Of a stretch of 64,000 bases of DNA, positions 1 through 7,836 are shown piece after piece. Below the pieces are notes generated by a model, which did no database searches, was not told the DNA's origin, and saw only the letters and a program-made list of their open reading frames with translations. The DNA is from CAVWDI01 sp046259385. GTDB lineage: Bacteria; Chloroflexota; Anaerolineae; Anaerolineales; UBA4823. The translations under genes and the position numbers were made by a program. Each line of letters opens with the position of its first letter. Within the stretch, counting starts at the first letter, position 1. The DNA is taken from NCBI GenBank assembly GCA_046259385.1, contig JBJYWI010000006.1, forward strand, positions 1 through 64,000, read 5' to 3'.

Positions 1-28
1 AGCCAGAGAATTGACCAAGGTTTAACGT

Positions 29-658
29 ATGGGAGAAATTGTGGTCCATTCTTTGAGCGGGCTTTCAATAAATATCGAACGTGGAGAAATCGTTTCGATT
101 ATGGGACCGTCTGGATCAGGAAAGTCCACACTCATGAATATCATCGGTTGTCTGGATCGACCAACCTCAGGCGAATACTACCTGGATGGAGAGCGGGTAT
201 CGGACCTGAAAGACGACCAGCTCGCATTAATCAGAAACCAGAAAGTGGGTTTCGTTTTCCAAACTTTCAACCTGCTGCCGCGCGCTACTGCTTTGTCCAA
301 CGTAGAACTGCCTTTGCGCTATGGAAGCAACCGCAATAACCGCAGAAAGAGAGCGGAAGCGGCATTGGAGGCTGTCGGACTGGCAGACCGTATTCAACAC
401 AGACCAAATGAACTCTCAGGAGGCCAGCAGCAGCGCGTCGCGATCGCAAGAGCGCTGGTGAACGAGCCTGCGATCATCCTGGCAGATGAACCGACCGGAA
501 ATCTGGATACAACTTCCGGCGATGAAATCATGGAATTGCTTCTTTCGCTCAACAGAGACCTGGGAACCACTCTGGTCATCGTTACGCACGATCCTGAGAT
601 TGCAGGAAAGACAAACCGTATTATCCATATTCTGGACGGAGTCGTTGAGGTGGATTAA
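29..658 (+). CDS. MacB/LolD-type ABC transporter ATPase, N-terminally interrupted
   Basis: This is the ATPase of a MacB/LolD-type exporter and would energise the FtsX-like permease encoded next. From the ATG at 29 the protein has Walker A GPSGSGKST (residues 26-34), a Q-loop (FVFQTF), signature LSGGQQQR, Walker B ILADEPTG and an H-loop His (VTHDPE). Upstream in the same frame, bases 2-22 read A-R-E-L-T-K-V, which is the usual first strand of the family. That stretch is followed by TAA at 23-25, where the family normally has the adenine-stacking Tyr, and then by R-M-G-E. The annotated start may therefore be a re-initiation site (weak AAGG at 17-20), or the gene may be damaged. The window edge hides its true beginning. 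It overlaps the permease gene by one base. Confidence 0.85.
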   Translation: MGEIVVHSLSGLSINIERGEIVSIMGPSGSGKSTLMNIIGCLDRPTSGEYYLDGERVSDLKDDQLALIRNQKVGFVFQTFNLLPRATALSNVELPLRYGSNRNNRRKRAEAALEAVGLADRIQHRPNELSGGQQQRVAIARALVNEPAIILADEPTGNLDTTSGDEIMELLLSLNRDLGTTLVIVTHDPEIAGKTNRIIHILDGVVEVD

Positions 659-1884
659 TGAACATTTTTCAGTCCATAGGCGAGGCTCTTGACAGTCTTA
701 ACTCGAATAAAATGCGCTCCGGTCTGACCATAATTGGCATCGTGATCGGGGTCGCGGCGGTGATCGCGATCATTTCAATCGGTCGTGGCGCCGAGGGAAC
801 AATACTGGGTTCCATCCAGGGAATAGGGACGAATCTTATTTTCGTCTTCCAGGGTGGATCAGAGGAAGTGCTCAATCCAAATCCGATCACACTTGGAGAT
901 GCTTCAGCTATTTCAGACCCATTTCAGGCACCATCTGTCGCCGGGGTCGCTCCAATCCTTCAGGGGGATGCCAAAGTCAGCGCAGGGGGTGAGAGCACTA
1001 CCACACGGATTATTGGCGTCACTCCAGAATACGAGGTAGTCCGCAATTCCAGTTTGTCCGAAGGTGATTTTGTCAATGAGGAACAAATCCTGGGAAAGGC
1101 TTCTGTGGTTTTACTTGGCACTGAGGTCGCCGATAGTCTGTTCGGTAGAACATTTAACCTCACAGGAGAGACCGTGCGAATCGACGGGCGCCCTTTCAGA
1201 GTGATTGGAGTACTGGAATCAAAAGGGGGTTCAACCTTTGGTAACGAAGATGACCAGATACTCGTCCCGCTCAGCACCGCCCAAACCCGTCTGCTGCGCC
1301 GGTCAAACCCTGATCAGGTTGATGCAATCATCATCCAGGCATTTGATTCGAGATCGGTACCAATCGCCAGCGAGGAAATTTCCAACATCCTGCGCACCCG
1401 CCACCGTACTGCAATCGGAACCGATGACTTCACCATCCTTACCCAGCAGGACTTCCTGGACACGGCCAGCACGATTACCAGCGTATTGACGATCTTTCTG
1501 GGTGGAATTGCCGCCATCTCGCTTCTGGTCGGCGGGATTGGTATTATGAATATTATGCTGGTTTCCGTCACAGAACGTACACGCGAGATCGGACTGCGAA
1601 AAGCTCTCGGCGCCCGCCGGGTGGATATTCTCATCCAGTTTCTGACCGAATCTGCTTTGTTGAGCATGATTGGAGGGATCATCGGCATTGGATTGGGTGC
1701 GGTAATCTCTCGGATTGTTGGGCAGATCGCAGCGGCTAGTGATACACCACTGAACCCTTCGATTGGAGTAGACACCATTCTGCTTGCCACTCTGTTTTCC
1801 GCTGCAGTCGGTCTTTTCTTCGGGCTGTACCCAGCAAACCGGGCTGCCAGCCTCGAGCCGGTTGAAGCCCTGCGGTACGAGTAA
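658..1884 (+). CDS. MacB-like ABC transporter permease (FtsX family)
   Basis: This is the membrane subunit of the MacB-type exporter and is translationally coupled to the ATPase (TAATG overlap). The 408 residues show the family layout. There is a first membrane helix at about residues 20-42, a large external MacB periplasmic-core domain at about 45-270, and three C-terminal helices at about 275-300, 325-350 and 370-395. The motif TERTREIGLRKALGARR after helix 2 is typical of the cytoplasmic coupling loop. The substrate cannot be told from sequence; relatives export lipoproteins, peptides or antibiotics. No membrane-fusion protein gene lies downstream, so any such partner must be upstream of the window or absent. 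Confidence 0.93.
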   Translation: MNIFQSIGEALDSLNSNKMRSGLTIIGIVIGVAAVIAIISIGRGAEGTILGSIQGIGTNLIFVFQGGSEEVLNPNPITLGDASAISDPFQAPSVAGVAPILQGDAKVSAGGESTTTRIIGVTPEYEVVRNSSLSEGDFVNEEQILGKASVVLLGTEVADSLFGRTFNLTGETVRIDGRPFRVIGVLESKGGSTFGNEDDQILVPLSTAQTRLLRRSNPDQVDAIIIQAFDSRSVPIASEEISNILRTRHRTAIGTDDFTILTQQDFLDTASTITSVLTIFLGGIAAISLLVGGIGIMNIMLVSVTERTREIGLRKALGARRVDILIQFLTESALLSMIGGIIGIGLGAVISRIVGQIAAASDTPLNPSIGVDTILLATLFSAAVGLFFGLYPANRAASLEPVEALRYE

Positions 1885-1886
1885 GA

Positions 1887-2234
1887 CTAAACGTCCTGAT
1901 CTGCGGTCACCTCTACCATCCAGTTAAGGTAATCTACCGCGCCCTTAACGATTGGCAGCGCGATAATCTCAGGTACTTTATAAGGATGAATTTTCTTGAC
2001 CGCTGGGACAAGCCTATCTTCAAAAGAATCTTTCCGGCACTTAACGATCATCAGAATTTCTTGGTCGTCGCAGATTTCACCCTTCCAGCGGTACAGAGAT
2101 CTTACGGATGACACCAGGTTCACGCATGCCGCCAGCTTCTTCGCCAGCAGTTCAGCGGTTATGAACCGGGCGGCTTCTTCAGACGGCGCAGTGATTAACG
2201 CAACGCAAAATTCTGTTTCGAGATGGTCGTTCAT
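1887..2234 (-). CDS. cutA: Divalent-cation tolerance protein CutA
   Basis: This small trimeric protein has a PII-like fold and was linked to copper tolerance in E. coli; its biochemical role is unsettled. The 115 residues match the family length. Typical blocks are ITAPSEEAARFITAELLAKKLAACVN at the N-terminus (residues about 14-39), a YRWKGEI block in the middle, and HPYKVPEIIALPI near the C-terminus. The gene runs convergently to the ABC permease with two bases between stop codons, and divergently from the dehydrogenase gene. No metal-regulatory site was recognised upstream. Confidence 0.93.
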   Translation of the reverse strand: MNDHLETEFCVALITAPSEEAARFITAELLAKKLAACVNLVSSVRSLYRWKGEICDDQEILMIVKCRKDSFEDRLVPAVKKIHPYKVPEIIALPIVKGAVDYLNWMVEVTADQDV

Positions 2235-2455
2235 TCTATCGTCTCCTTGCTACCGCCACAGCCAGGGTGTACCCAGCCGCAGCTCGATCCTCGCTTAAAT
2301 ACCTGCGATTATAAATGAACTCACCAGAAATTCCCGGCGATATTAGTATAAACGTACATCTGGAGAATCCAATCTGAGGTAAAATCGGGTGATCTTGCAA
2401 CAATACCTTACACTCTCTAAGCGAAATACACTCCAGCACGGAGCGGTTTGCGGAT

Positions 2456-3397
2456 ATGTCTGACTGGAAAATTCTCATTACGGATGGCTTGAAAGAAAAT
2501 GGGAAGGAAATATTAAGCGCCAGGGCTCATGTAGATGACCGCCCCGGCATCCAGCCAGAACAGCTTCTCCAAATCGCACCGGCTTACGATGCTTTGATCG
2601 TGCGCGGGCGCACCAAAGTGAATGCAGAATTGCTCAATTCCGCTCGCCGGCTTAAAATTATCGGCCGAGCTGGGGTTGGCGTGGACAATATCGATGTTCA
2701 ATCAGCCAGGTTGAGAGGAATAAAAGTGGTGAACGCACCGACCGCCAGCAGCCGGTCTGTGGCAGAGTTGACTATCGGACTGCTGTTTGCGCTTGCCCGC
2801 TCCATCCCATTCGCAAGCAGCCAGATGAAGTCCGGCTATTGGCCGAAGAAACAACTATCCGGAGTTGAGCTGCATGGCAAAATTATCGGCGTCATCGGTG
2901 TGGGCAATATCGGCTCTCTGGTTGCAAGCATGGCATCCGGATTGGGAATGGTTGTTTTAGGTTGCGATAACTGCAAACCCACCATCCAGATCGAAAGCAG
3001 CGGCGCTGAAGCGACCTCCCTGAAGAATGTTTATTCCAGTTCCGATTTCCTTACCTTCCACATTCCTATAACAGGAGAAACCCGGGGTATGATCGACCGG
3101 ATCGCTGTAGGCCAAATGAAACAGGGAGTCTACATTGTGAACACAAGTCGCGGGGGCATCATCGATGAAGCCGCTTTGCTTGAGGGGCTCAATTCCGGTC
3201 GGATTGCCGGGGCTGCGCTGGATGTATTCAGCCAGGAACCGCCCGGCGCGAGCGCGCTGGTCACCCATCCAAATGTAATCGCCACCCCTCATATCGGAGC
3301 CCAAACCCGGGCAGCTTCGCTGCGAATCGCTGAAGACATCGCCGAAGAAGTGCTGGCAGCCCTCGAAGGTAAACCCCTCCGCTGGGAAATAATATAA
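2456..3397 (+). CDS. D-isomer-specific 2-hydroxyacid dehydrogenase, short PGDH type
   Basis: This is an NAD-dependent dehydrogenase closest in appearance to D-3-phosphoglycerate dehydrogenase, the first step of serine synthesis. The 313 residues contain a nucleotide-binding GVGNIG (148-153) and the catalytic Arg232 (NTSRGG), Glu261 (SQEPP) and His279 (TPHIGAQT). The C-terminal ACT and intervening domains of long SerA are absent, as in short-form enzymes. If it is the serine enzyme, it feeds O-phosphoserine to the CysM-type cysteine synthase encoded about 5 kb downstream. Related glyoxylate or lactate dehydrogenases cannot be excluded. The start ATG is the first in frame. Confidence 0.85.
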   Translation: MSDWKILITDGLKENGKEILSARAHVDDRPGIQPEQLLQIAPAYDALIVRGRTKVNAELLNSARRLKIIGRAGVGVDNIDVQSARLRGIKVVNAPTASSRSVAELTIGLLFALARSIPFASSQMKSGYWPKKQLSGVELHGKIIGVIGVGNIGSLVASMASGLGMVVLGCDNCKPTIQIESSGAEATSLKNVYSSSDFLTFHIPITGETRGMIDRIAVGQMKQGVYIVNTSRGGIIDEAALLEGLNSGRIAGAALDVFSQEPPGASALVTHPNVIATPHIGAQTRAASLRIAEDIAEEVLAALEGKPLRWEII

Positions 3398-3437
3398 CCC
3401 TGCGGAGTTTTAAATAATTTACTCAGGAGAACCATTT

Positions 3438-4940
3438 ATGCAGGAAAAACTGAACCAACTTAAAGCCATCCTCGCCGAGGTATACGATCTGTCTTCCGCA
3501 GCGGCTCTGCTCGGTTGGGACCAGCAAACATATATGCCGTCCGCCGGCGCGGTAGGGCGCGGTTACCAGATCGGAACGCTTCAGAAGATAGCCCATAACA
3601 AATTCACCTCTGATCAGGTTGGGAAACTGCTCGAAGATTTGGCGACTTATCAAAAACAACTCGACCCGGACTCGGATGATGCTTGCTTGATCAGGGTAAC
3701 CGACCGCGAGTATAAAAAGCAGACCAGAGTCACCTCAGAATGGGTCGAAAACTTCGCCCGCGAGACCACAATTGCCCACCAGGTCTGGGAGAAAGCCAGA
3801 TCAGAGAATGATTTTGCCAGTTTCAAACCCAATCTGGAGAGAATTTTTGAACTTCGCCGGGAGTATTCCAGCTTTTTTATCCCGTACGAGCACGTCTATG
3901 ACCCCATTCTGGACGATTTTGAACCAGGTCTGAAAACCTCGGATGTGCAGGAAATATTCAACGCGCTGCGCCCGCAGCAGGTGGAACTGATTAAAGCAAT
4001 CTCGGAAAAACCGCAGGTGGATGATTCATTTCTTAAGGGGGCTTTCGATCAGAGCAAACAATGGGATTTCGGCGTAAGCGTGATAACCGATTTTGGCTAT
4101 GAATGGAACCGCGGCAGGCAGGACAGAGCCGCCCATCCTTTCACACAAACCACTGGCGTTGATGACGTCCGGATCACAACCCGCATCTACCCGGATGAAC
4201 TGACTGCAGGGATGTTTTCAAGCATGCACGAATCAGGGCATGCCCTCTATGAGCTGGGTGTGGACAAAGCCCTGGCACGGACGCCGCTGGCGACCGGCGC
4301 CTCGCTGGCGATGCATGAATCCCAATCCCGCATGTATGAAAACCTGGTTGGCAGATCAATGCCTTTCTGGGAGTTCTATTATCCGCGCCTTCAGGACACT
4401 TTTCCGTCACAACTCGGGAATGTCAGTCTTGAGGATTTTTATCGCGGCATAAACAAAGTTGAGCCTACATTGATAAGAGTCGAAGCGGATGAGGCTACTT
4501 ACAACATGCACGTGATGCTGCGGCTTGAATTGGAGATCGCCTTGATGGAAGGAAACCTGGATGTAAAAGACCTGCCGGATGCGTGGAACGCGAAAATGGT
4601 GGAATTTCTAGGAATAACCCCTCCAAACGATGCCGATGGAGTGCTCCAGGATGTGCATTGGTCAAGCGGGCTCATTGGATATTTCTCAACCTATGCGCTC
4701 GGCAACCTTATCTCACTCCAGTTATGGGAATTGATCCAGCAGGACATCCCGAATCTATCGGACCAGATCCGTAAGGGTCAATTCGGCGAACTTCTGGATT
4801 GGTTGAGGCGGAAAGTCCATCGCCACGGCGCCAAATATGAACCGCAGGAGCTAATAAAGCGCATCACCGGTTCAAAGATCGATCCTGAACCGTATATGCG
4901 CTATTTAAACGGTAAGTTCAGCCAGATTTATAATCTCTGA
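3438..4940 (+). CDS. Carboxypeptidase Taq family metallopeptidase (M32)
   Basis: This is a cytoplasmic zinc carboxypeptidase of family M32 that trims C-terminal residues from peptides. The zinc motif HESGH (HExxH) is at residues 264-268 (SSMHESGHALYELG). The downstream block MHESQSRMYENLVGRS carries the family's third ligand Glu. The N-terminal SAAALLGWDQQTYMPSAG is also characteristic. Its 500 residues are the full family length. A good Shine-Dalgarno (CAGGAG) lies just before the ATG. A hairpin follows the stop, so the gene is probably transcribed alone or with the dehydrogenase 40 bases upstream. Confidence 0.95.
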   Translation: MQEKLNQLKAILAEVYDLSSAAALLGWDQQTYMPSAGAVGRGYQIGTLQKIAHNKFTSDQVGKLLEDLATYQKQLDPDSDDACLIRVTDREYKKQTRVTSEWVENFARETTIAHQVWEKARSENDFASFKPNLERIFELRREYSSFFIPYEHVYDPILDDFEPGLKTSDVQEIFNALRPQQVELIKAISEKPQVDDSFLKGAFDQSKQWDFGVSVITDFGYEWNRGRQDRAAHPFTQTTGVDDVRITTRIYPDELTAGMFSSMHESGHALYELGVDKALARTPLATGASLAMHESQSRMYENLVGRSMPFWEFYYPRLQDTFPSQLGNVSLEDFYRGINKVEPTLIRVEADEATYNMHVMLRLELEIALMEGNLDVKDLPDAWNAKMVEFLGITPPNDADGVLQDVHWSSGLIGYFSTYALGNLISLQLWELIQQDIPNLSDQIRKGQFGELLDWLRRKVHRHGAKYEPQELIKRITGSKIDPEPYMRYLNGKFSQIYNL

Positions 4941-4957
4941 TCCGAGCACCTTTAAGA

Positions 4958-4998
4958 AAAGCCTTCCGGTTCAGGTAAATTCACATCCGGGAGGCTTT
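4958..4998 (+). terminator. Likely terminator after M32 peptidase gene
   Basis: The arms AAAGCCTTCCGG (4958-4969) and CCGGGAGGCTTT (4987-4998) pair over 11 of 12 positions around a 17-base loop, starting 18 bases after the stop codon. The T-tract is short, so termination strength is uncertain. Confidence 0.6.
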
Positions 4999-5037
4999 GC
5001 CTATTCATACAAAAATGATGTATCTGGATTTTAGCCT

Positions 5038-6006
5038 GTGAGAATATCCTCCCGGCTGACCTGTTTTTCAATCTGTATAATTATTTTCCTGGCAGGATGT
5101 ATGCCAAATCCTAATCCACCTGAAATAGATCCTGCAATTCCCGTGCAGTCGACCGGCCTGGAGACCCCCACAAGACGCATTCGCTCTGTATCGCCCCCCT
5201 CTCCAGGTCAGAACACCCGCACTCCTGCACCTACACCTACAAATAAAATAAACCCAACTTCTCCTGGTTTGTTCCCGTCCGAGAGCCCAGCAGTCCCATC
5301 TGCATCTCCCACCGAGCACGAGGGCTCCTCACAAACCAACCATTCTAATCCTGTCCCAATCCTAATCAACAATCCCAGTCCTGGATCAAGGGTGGTATCT
5401 CCCATTCAAGTCGTCTCCCAGCTCAACCTCAAAGGCGCAAAACTTATTCGGATCGAATTGCGTGGAGAGAATGATCGGCTGCTGTCAAGGGTCGTGAAAT
5501 CCCCCGATGTGCTCCCTTTATCTTCAGCAACCGTTTCCATCCCCCTGCTCTTCGAGATTCGGGCTGCCGAGGAGCCTGCCCGTCTGTCAATCAGTGCAGA
5601 AGACCTCTACGGCCGGCTGATTGCGCTTAATTCGTCCGAAATAACGCTTTTGAAGGACGGCGATCCAGTACTTGTAGGAGAAGAAAACAGGCAGTGGCCA
5701 ATCATTATCCTCAAACCGGACGAAAGCGAGACTATATCTGGAGGCTCACTGATTGTATCGGGCGCTGTCCAACCGGAAGTATCCTTTCCATTACGGGTGG
5801 AATTAATTTCAGCTGATGGCAGGTTGTTGGGGCACAAATGGATCGCGGATTCCCAGAATGCGGTCCGCAGTTCTCGCAAATTCAGTACAGAGGTATTGTA
5901 TTCAGCTCCCGGAAGAACTCCAGCCCGTCTAATTGTATATTCAAACGGAACCAGTGGTGGTCATATCCTTTATCTGACCAGCATCGAGATCAAACTGGAC
6001 CCTTGA
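5038..6006 (+). CDS. Predicted lipoprotein of unknown function
   Basis: No enzyme family is recognised. The GTG start gives a lipoprotein signal: a hydrophobic segment followed by lipobox LAGC with the lipidated Cys at residue 21. Next comes a long Pro/Ser/Thr-rich stalk (about residues 22-110). Two beta-rich regions follow, with the wording of surface Ig-like folds (NPSPGSRVVSPIQVVSQL and SGGSLIVSGAVQPEVSFPLRVEL). The stalk-plus-beta-domain build suggests a protein tethered outside the membrane. It may be transcribed alone, since a terminator-like hairpin precedes it. GTG is chosen because it is the only start upstream of the signal sequence. Confidence 0.75.
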   Translation: MRISSRLTCFSICIIIFLAGCMPNPNPPEIDPAIPVQSTGLETPTRRIRSVSPPSPGQNTRTPAPTPTNKINPTSPGLFPSESPAVPSASPTEHEGSSQTNHSNPVPILINNPSPGSRVVSPIQVVSQLNLKGAKLIRIELRGENDRLLSRVVKSPDVLPLSSATVSIPLLFEIRAAEEPARLSISAEDLYGRLIALNSSEITLLKDGDPVLVGEENRQWPIIILKPDESETISGGSLIVSGAVQPEVSFPLRVELISADGRLLGHKWIADSQNAVRSSRKFSTEVLYSAPGRTPARLIVYSNGTSGGHILYLTSIEIKLDP

Positions 6007-6049
6007 AAGAAATTTTTAAACACCTGAAGTTTGATTGAAAAGCGGAACC

Positions 6050-6108
6050 CCTTTTCTTCCGTATTTAACGGTGATACCATAGTGATCACCCCAATCAAAG
6101 AAAAGGGA
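6050..6108. repeat. Nested inverted repeats upstream of kamA
   Basis: The outer arms CCCTTTTCTT (6050-6059) and AAGAAAAGGG (6099-6108) are perfect complements. They enclose an inner pair GGTGAT (6071-6076) and ATCACC (6086-6091). The element may end the lipoprotein transcript or fold in the 5' leader of the aminomutase mRNA. No T-tract or known riboswitch consensus was recognised. Confidence 0.5.
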
Positions 6109-6152
6109 AATACTTAAGTTCAAAAAAAAGCAACCCTTCAGGAGTTTCTTCT

Positions 6153-7499
6153 ATGAATAATTCCAAGTTCCCTTCCAAGAGGGCAAAATATTTTGCGGAC
6201 GTACCCGATGAAAAGTGGAACAATTGGCGCTGGCAGCTAAGCAACCGCATCAATACTGTTGAAGAATTTGAAAAAGTGCTGTCCCTGACCGAAAGCGAGC
6301 GCAAAGCCCTTTCAGCTCCCCACTTATTCCGGGTCGATATCACCCCATATTTCATCTCCCTCATCGATCCGGATAACCCGCATGACCCGATCCGAAAACA
6401 GGTCGTGCCCACCGCGGCCGAGATGGTTCCCTTCACATCCATGATGGAAGATTCTCTGGCGGAAGACAGACATTCGCCGGTGCCAGGTCTGGTGCACCGC
6501 TACCCCGACCGGGTGTTGATGCTTGTTACAACACAGTGCGCTTCGTACTGCCGGTACTGCACCCGCTCTCGAATCGTGGGCGATCCGTCGGCGACCTTCT
6601 CGAGAGAAGAATTTGAAATGCAGCTTGAATATATTCGCGCCACCCCCCAGATCCGGGACGTTTTGTTGTCCGGAGGGGATCCGCTCGTTCTGGCTCCGCG
6701 CATTCTGGAAGAGATCCTCAGCCGTCTGCGGGATATTCCCCACATCGAAATTCTGAGAATAGGTTCCAGGGTTCCGGTCTTCCTCCCAATGCGTATCACG
6801 GACGAATTGACTGACATGCTCCAGAAATACCACCCATTCTGGCTGAATATTCACGTCAACACACCGAATGAGATCTCGGCTGAACTGGAAGCAGCCTGCG
6901 ACCGCCTGACACGGGCAGGGATACCGCTCGGCAACCAGGCGGTCCTTATGGCCGGTATAAATGATGATGTCCATATCCAGCGTGAGCTCGTCCAGAAATT
7001 AGTCCGCATCCGGGTCAGACCTTATTACCTTTACCAATGCGACCTGGTTGAAGGAGCAGGCCATTTCCGGACACCAGTCGCCAAGGGTATCGAAATAATG
7101 GAAGGATTGCGCGGTCATACTTCCGGATTTGCGGTCCACCAATACATTATTGACGGTCCCGGCGGCGGTGGCAAAATACCGGTCTCGCCTAACTATTTGC
7201 TGAGCATGTCGGACCACAAGGTTATCCTGCGCAATTTTGAAGGGTTTATCACAACCTATGAGGAGCCGACGGACTACTCTCCGGCGTTTAAAGCGGAATA
7301 CACGGGGCATAAAAGGCTCGAACCGGGTCAGCAAGGCGTCACCGGCTTACTGGAAGGAGATCAGTTATTCATTAAACCAGTGGGGTTCGATAAAATACAC
7401 GAACGCGGCGGCATCCAGCACCGGTTAAAGGATAACAGTAAATGGAAACCGCTTGGCATCGGACCCGGAGGCGAAGAAAGCGATCGAGAAAAGGATTAA
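6153..7499 (+). CDS. kamA: Lysine 2,3-aminomutase (radical SAM, PLP)
   Basis: It interconverts L-lysine and L-beta-lysine using a 4Fe-4S cluster, SAM and PLP. The cluster motif is CASYCRYC (Cys129, Cys133, Cys136; CxxxCxxC). The SGGDPLVLAPRILEEIL block downstream is the family's SAM-binding segment. The 448-residue length, with an N-terminal extension and a C-terminal tail, fits KamA rather than the shorter EpmB that modifies EF-P. No beta-lysine acetyltransferase (osmolyte route) or lysine-fermentation gene lies beside it, so the pathway is open. A Shine-Dalgarno CAGGAG precedes the ATG. The gene sits alone, followed by the promoter of the cysteine operon. Confidence 0.92.
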   Translation: MNNSKFPSKRAKYFADVPDEKWNNWRWQLSNRINTVEEFEKVLSLTESERKALSAPHLFRVDITPYFISLIDPDNPHDPIRKQVVPTAAEMVPFTSMMEDSLAEDRHSPVPGLVHRYPDRVLMLVTTQCASYCRYCTRSRIVGDPSATFSREEFEMQLEYIRATPQIRDVLLSGGDPLVLAPRILEEILSRLRDIPHIEILRIGSRVPVFLPMRITDELTDMLQKYHPFWLNIHVNTPNEISAELEAACDRLTRAGIPLGNQAVLMAGINDDVHIQRELVQKLVRIRVRPYYLYQCDLVEGAGHFRTPVAKGIEIMEGLRGHTSGFAVHQYIIDGPGGGGKIPVSPNYLLSMSDHKVILRNFEGFITTYEEPTDYSPAFKAEYTGHKRLEPGQQGVTGLLEGDQLFIKPVGFDKIHERGGIQHRLKDNSKWKPLGIGPGGEESDREKD

Positions 7500-7522
7500 T
7501 CTTCCTCAGCTACTGATTTCTC

Positions 7523-7550
7523 TTGACAAATAGCGGACTTTACATATAAT
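7523..7550 (+). promoter_or_regulatory. Sigma-70 type promoter of the cysteine operon
   Basis: TTGACA (7523-7528) and TATAAT (7545-7550), both consensus hexamers, are separated by 16 bases. Transcription would start near 7557, about 280 bases before the cysteine synthase gene, leaving a long leader. Confidence 0.8.
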
Positions 7551-7599
7551 ATATATCAACTTTATCATAAATATTAAGAATAACCGGAGAAGTTGCTCA

Positions 7600-7635
7600 A
7601 TGACCAATTGTACGTGTTTGAAGCGGGGATCCTAA
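7600..7635 (+). CDS. Cysteine-containing leader peptide (11 aa)
   Basis: A minute ORF, MTNCTCLKRGS, has its own Shine-Dalgarno (GGAG at 7586-7589, ten bases before the ATG). It lies about 43 bases inside the predicted cysteine-operon transcript. Two of its eleven codons are TGT for Cys, in a C-x-C arrangement. By analogy with amino-acid leader peptides, and with the Cys-rich upstream ORFs reported for cysteine genes in mycobacteria, ribosome stalling at these codons when Cys-tRNA is scarce would shift folding of the downstream attenuator. The function is inferred from position and composition; the ORF itself is directly visible. Confidence 0.6.
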   Translation: MTNCTCLKRGS

Positions 7636-7654
7636 TCACCAATTCATCACGGTA

Positions 7655-7808
7655 AGATAAACAGGGAAAAGGTTTATCTGAATCGACCAGCAGGATGATG
7701 AAGGGTGGTTGCTTCCCCGCTCCCTCAAGCGGAAAAAGCGCGCAACAACCGTCTAAAAACGAGTACAGAATGCGCCGGAAACCATCCTTTTTTATTACCT
7801 GCTGGTCG
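7655..7808 (+). promoter_or_regulatory. Attenuator-like structured leader before cysteine synthase gene
   Basis: Several pairings are visible. Hairpin one is AGATAAAC (7655-7662) with GTTTATCT (7672-7679). An 11-bp stem pairs CGACCAGCAGG (7684-7694) with CCTGCTGGTCG (7798-7808). Inside it, GGGTGGTT (7703-7710) can pair with AACCATCC (7780-7787), directly followed by TTTTTT (7788-7793), which looks like an intrinsic terminator. The same strand, as GGTGGTTG (7704-7711), can instead pair with CAACAACC (7743-7750), which would block that terminator. A small CCGCT/AGCGG hairpin sits between. Mutually exclusive stems downstream of a Cys leader peptide suggest attenuation; no known riboswitch class was recognised. 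Confidence 0.6.
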
Positions 7809-7836
7809 TTTTGGTTAAATTTACTGGAGTAATCAG

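Noticed and set aside
1314..1790. 158-codon minus-strand ORF inside the ABC permease
   Set aside because: It is an antisense shadow of a strongly conserved coding region; no protein family features.
6153..7499. EpmB (EF-P beta-lysylation) as identity of the aminomutase
   Set aside because: The protein is about 100 residues longer than EpmB and no efp or epmA gene is nearby; KamA is the better fit.
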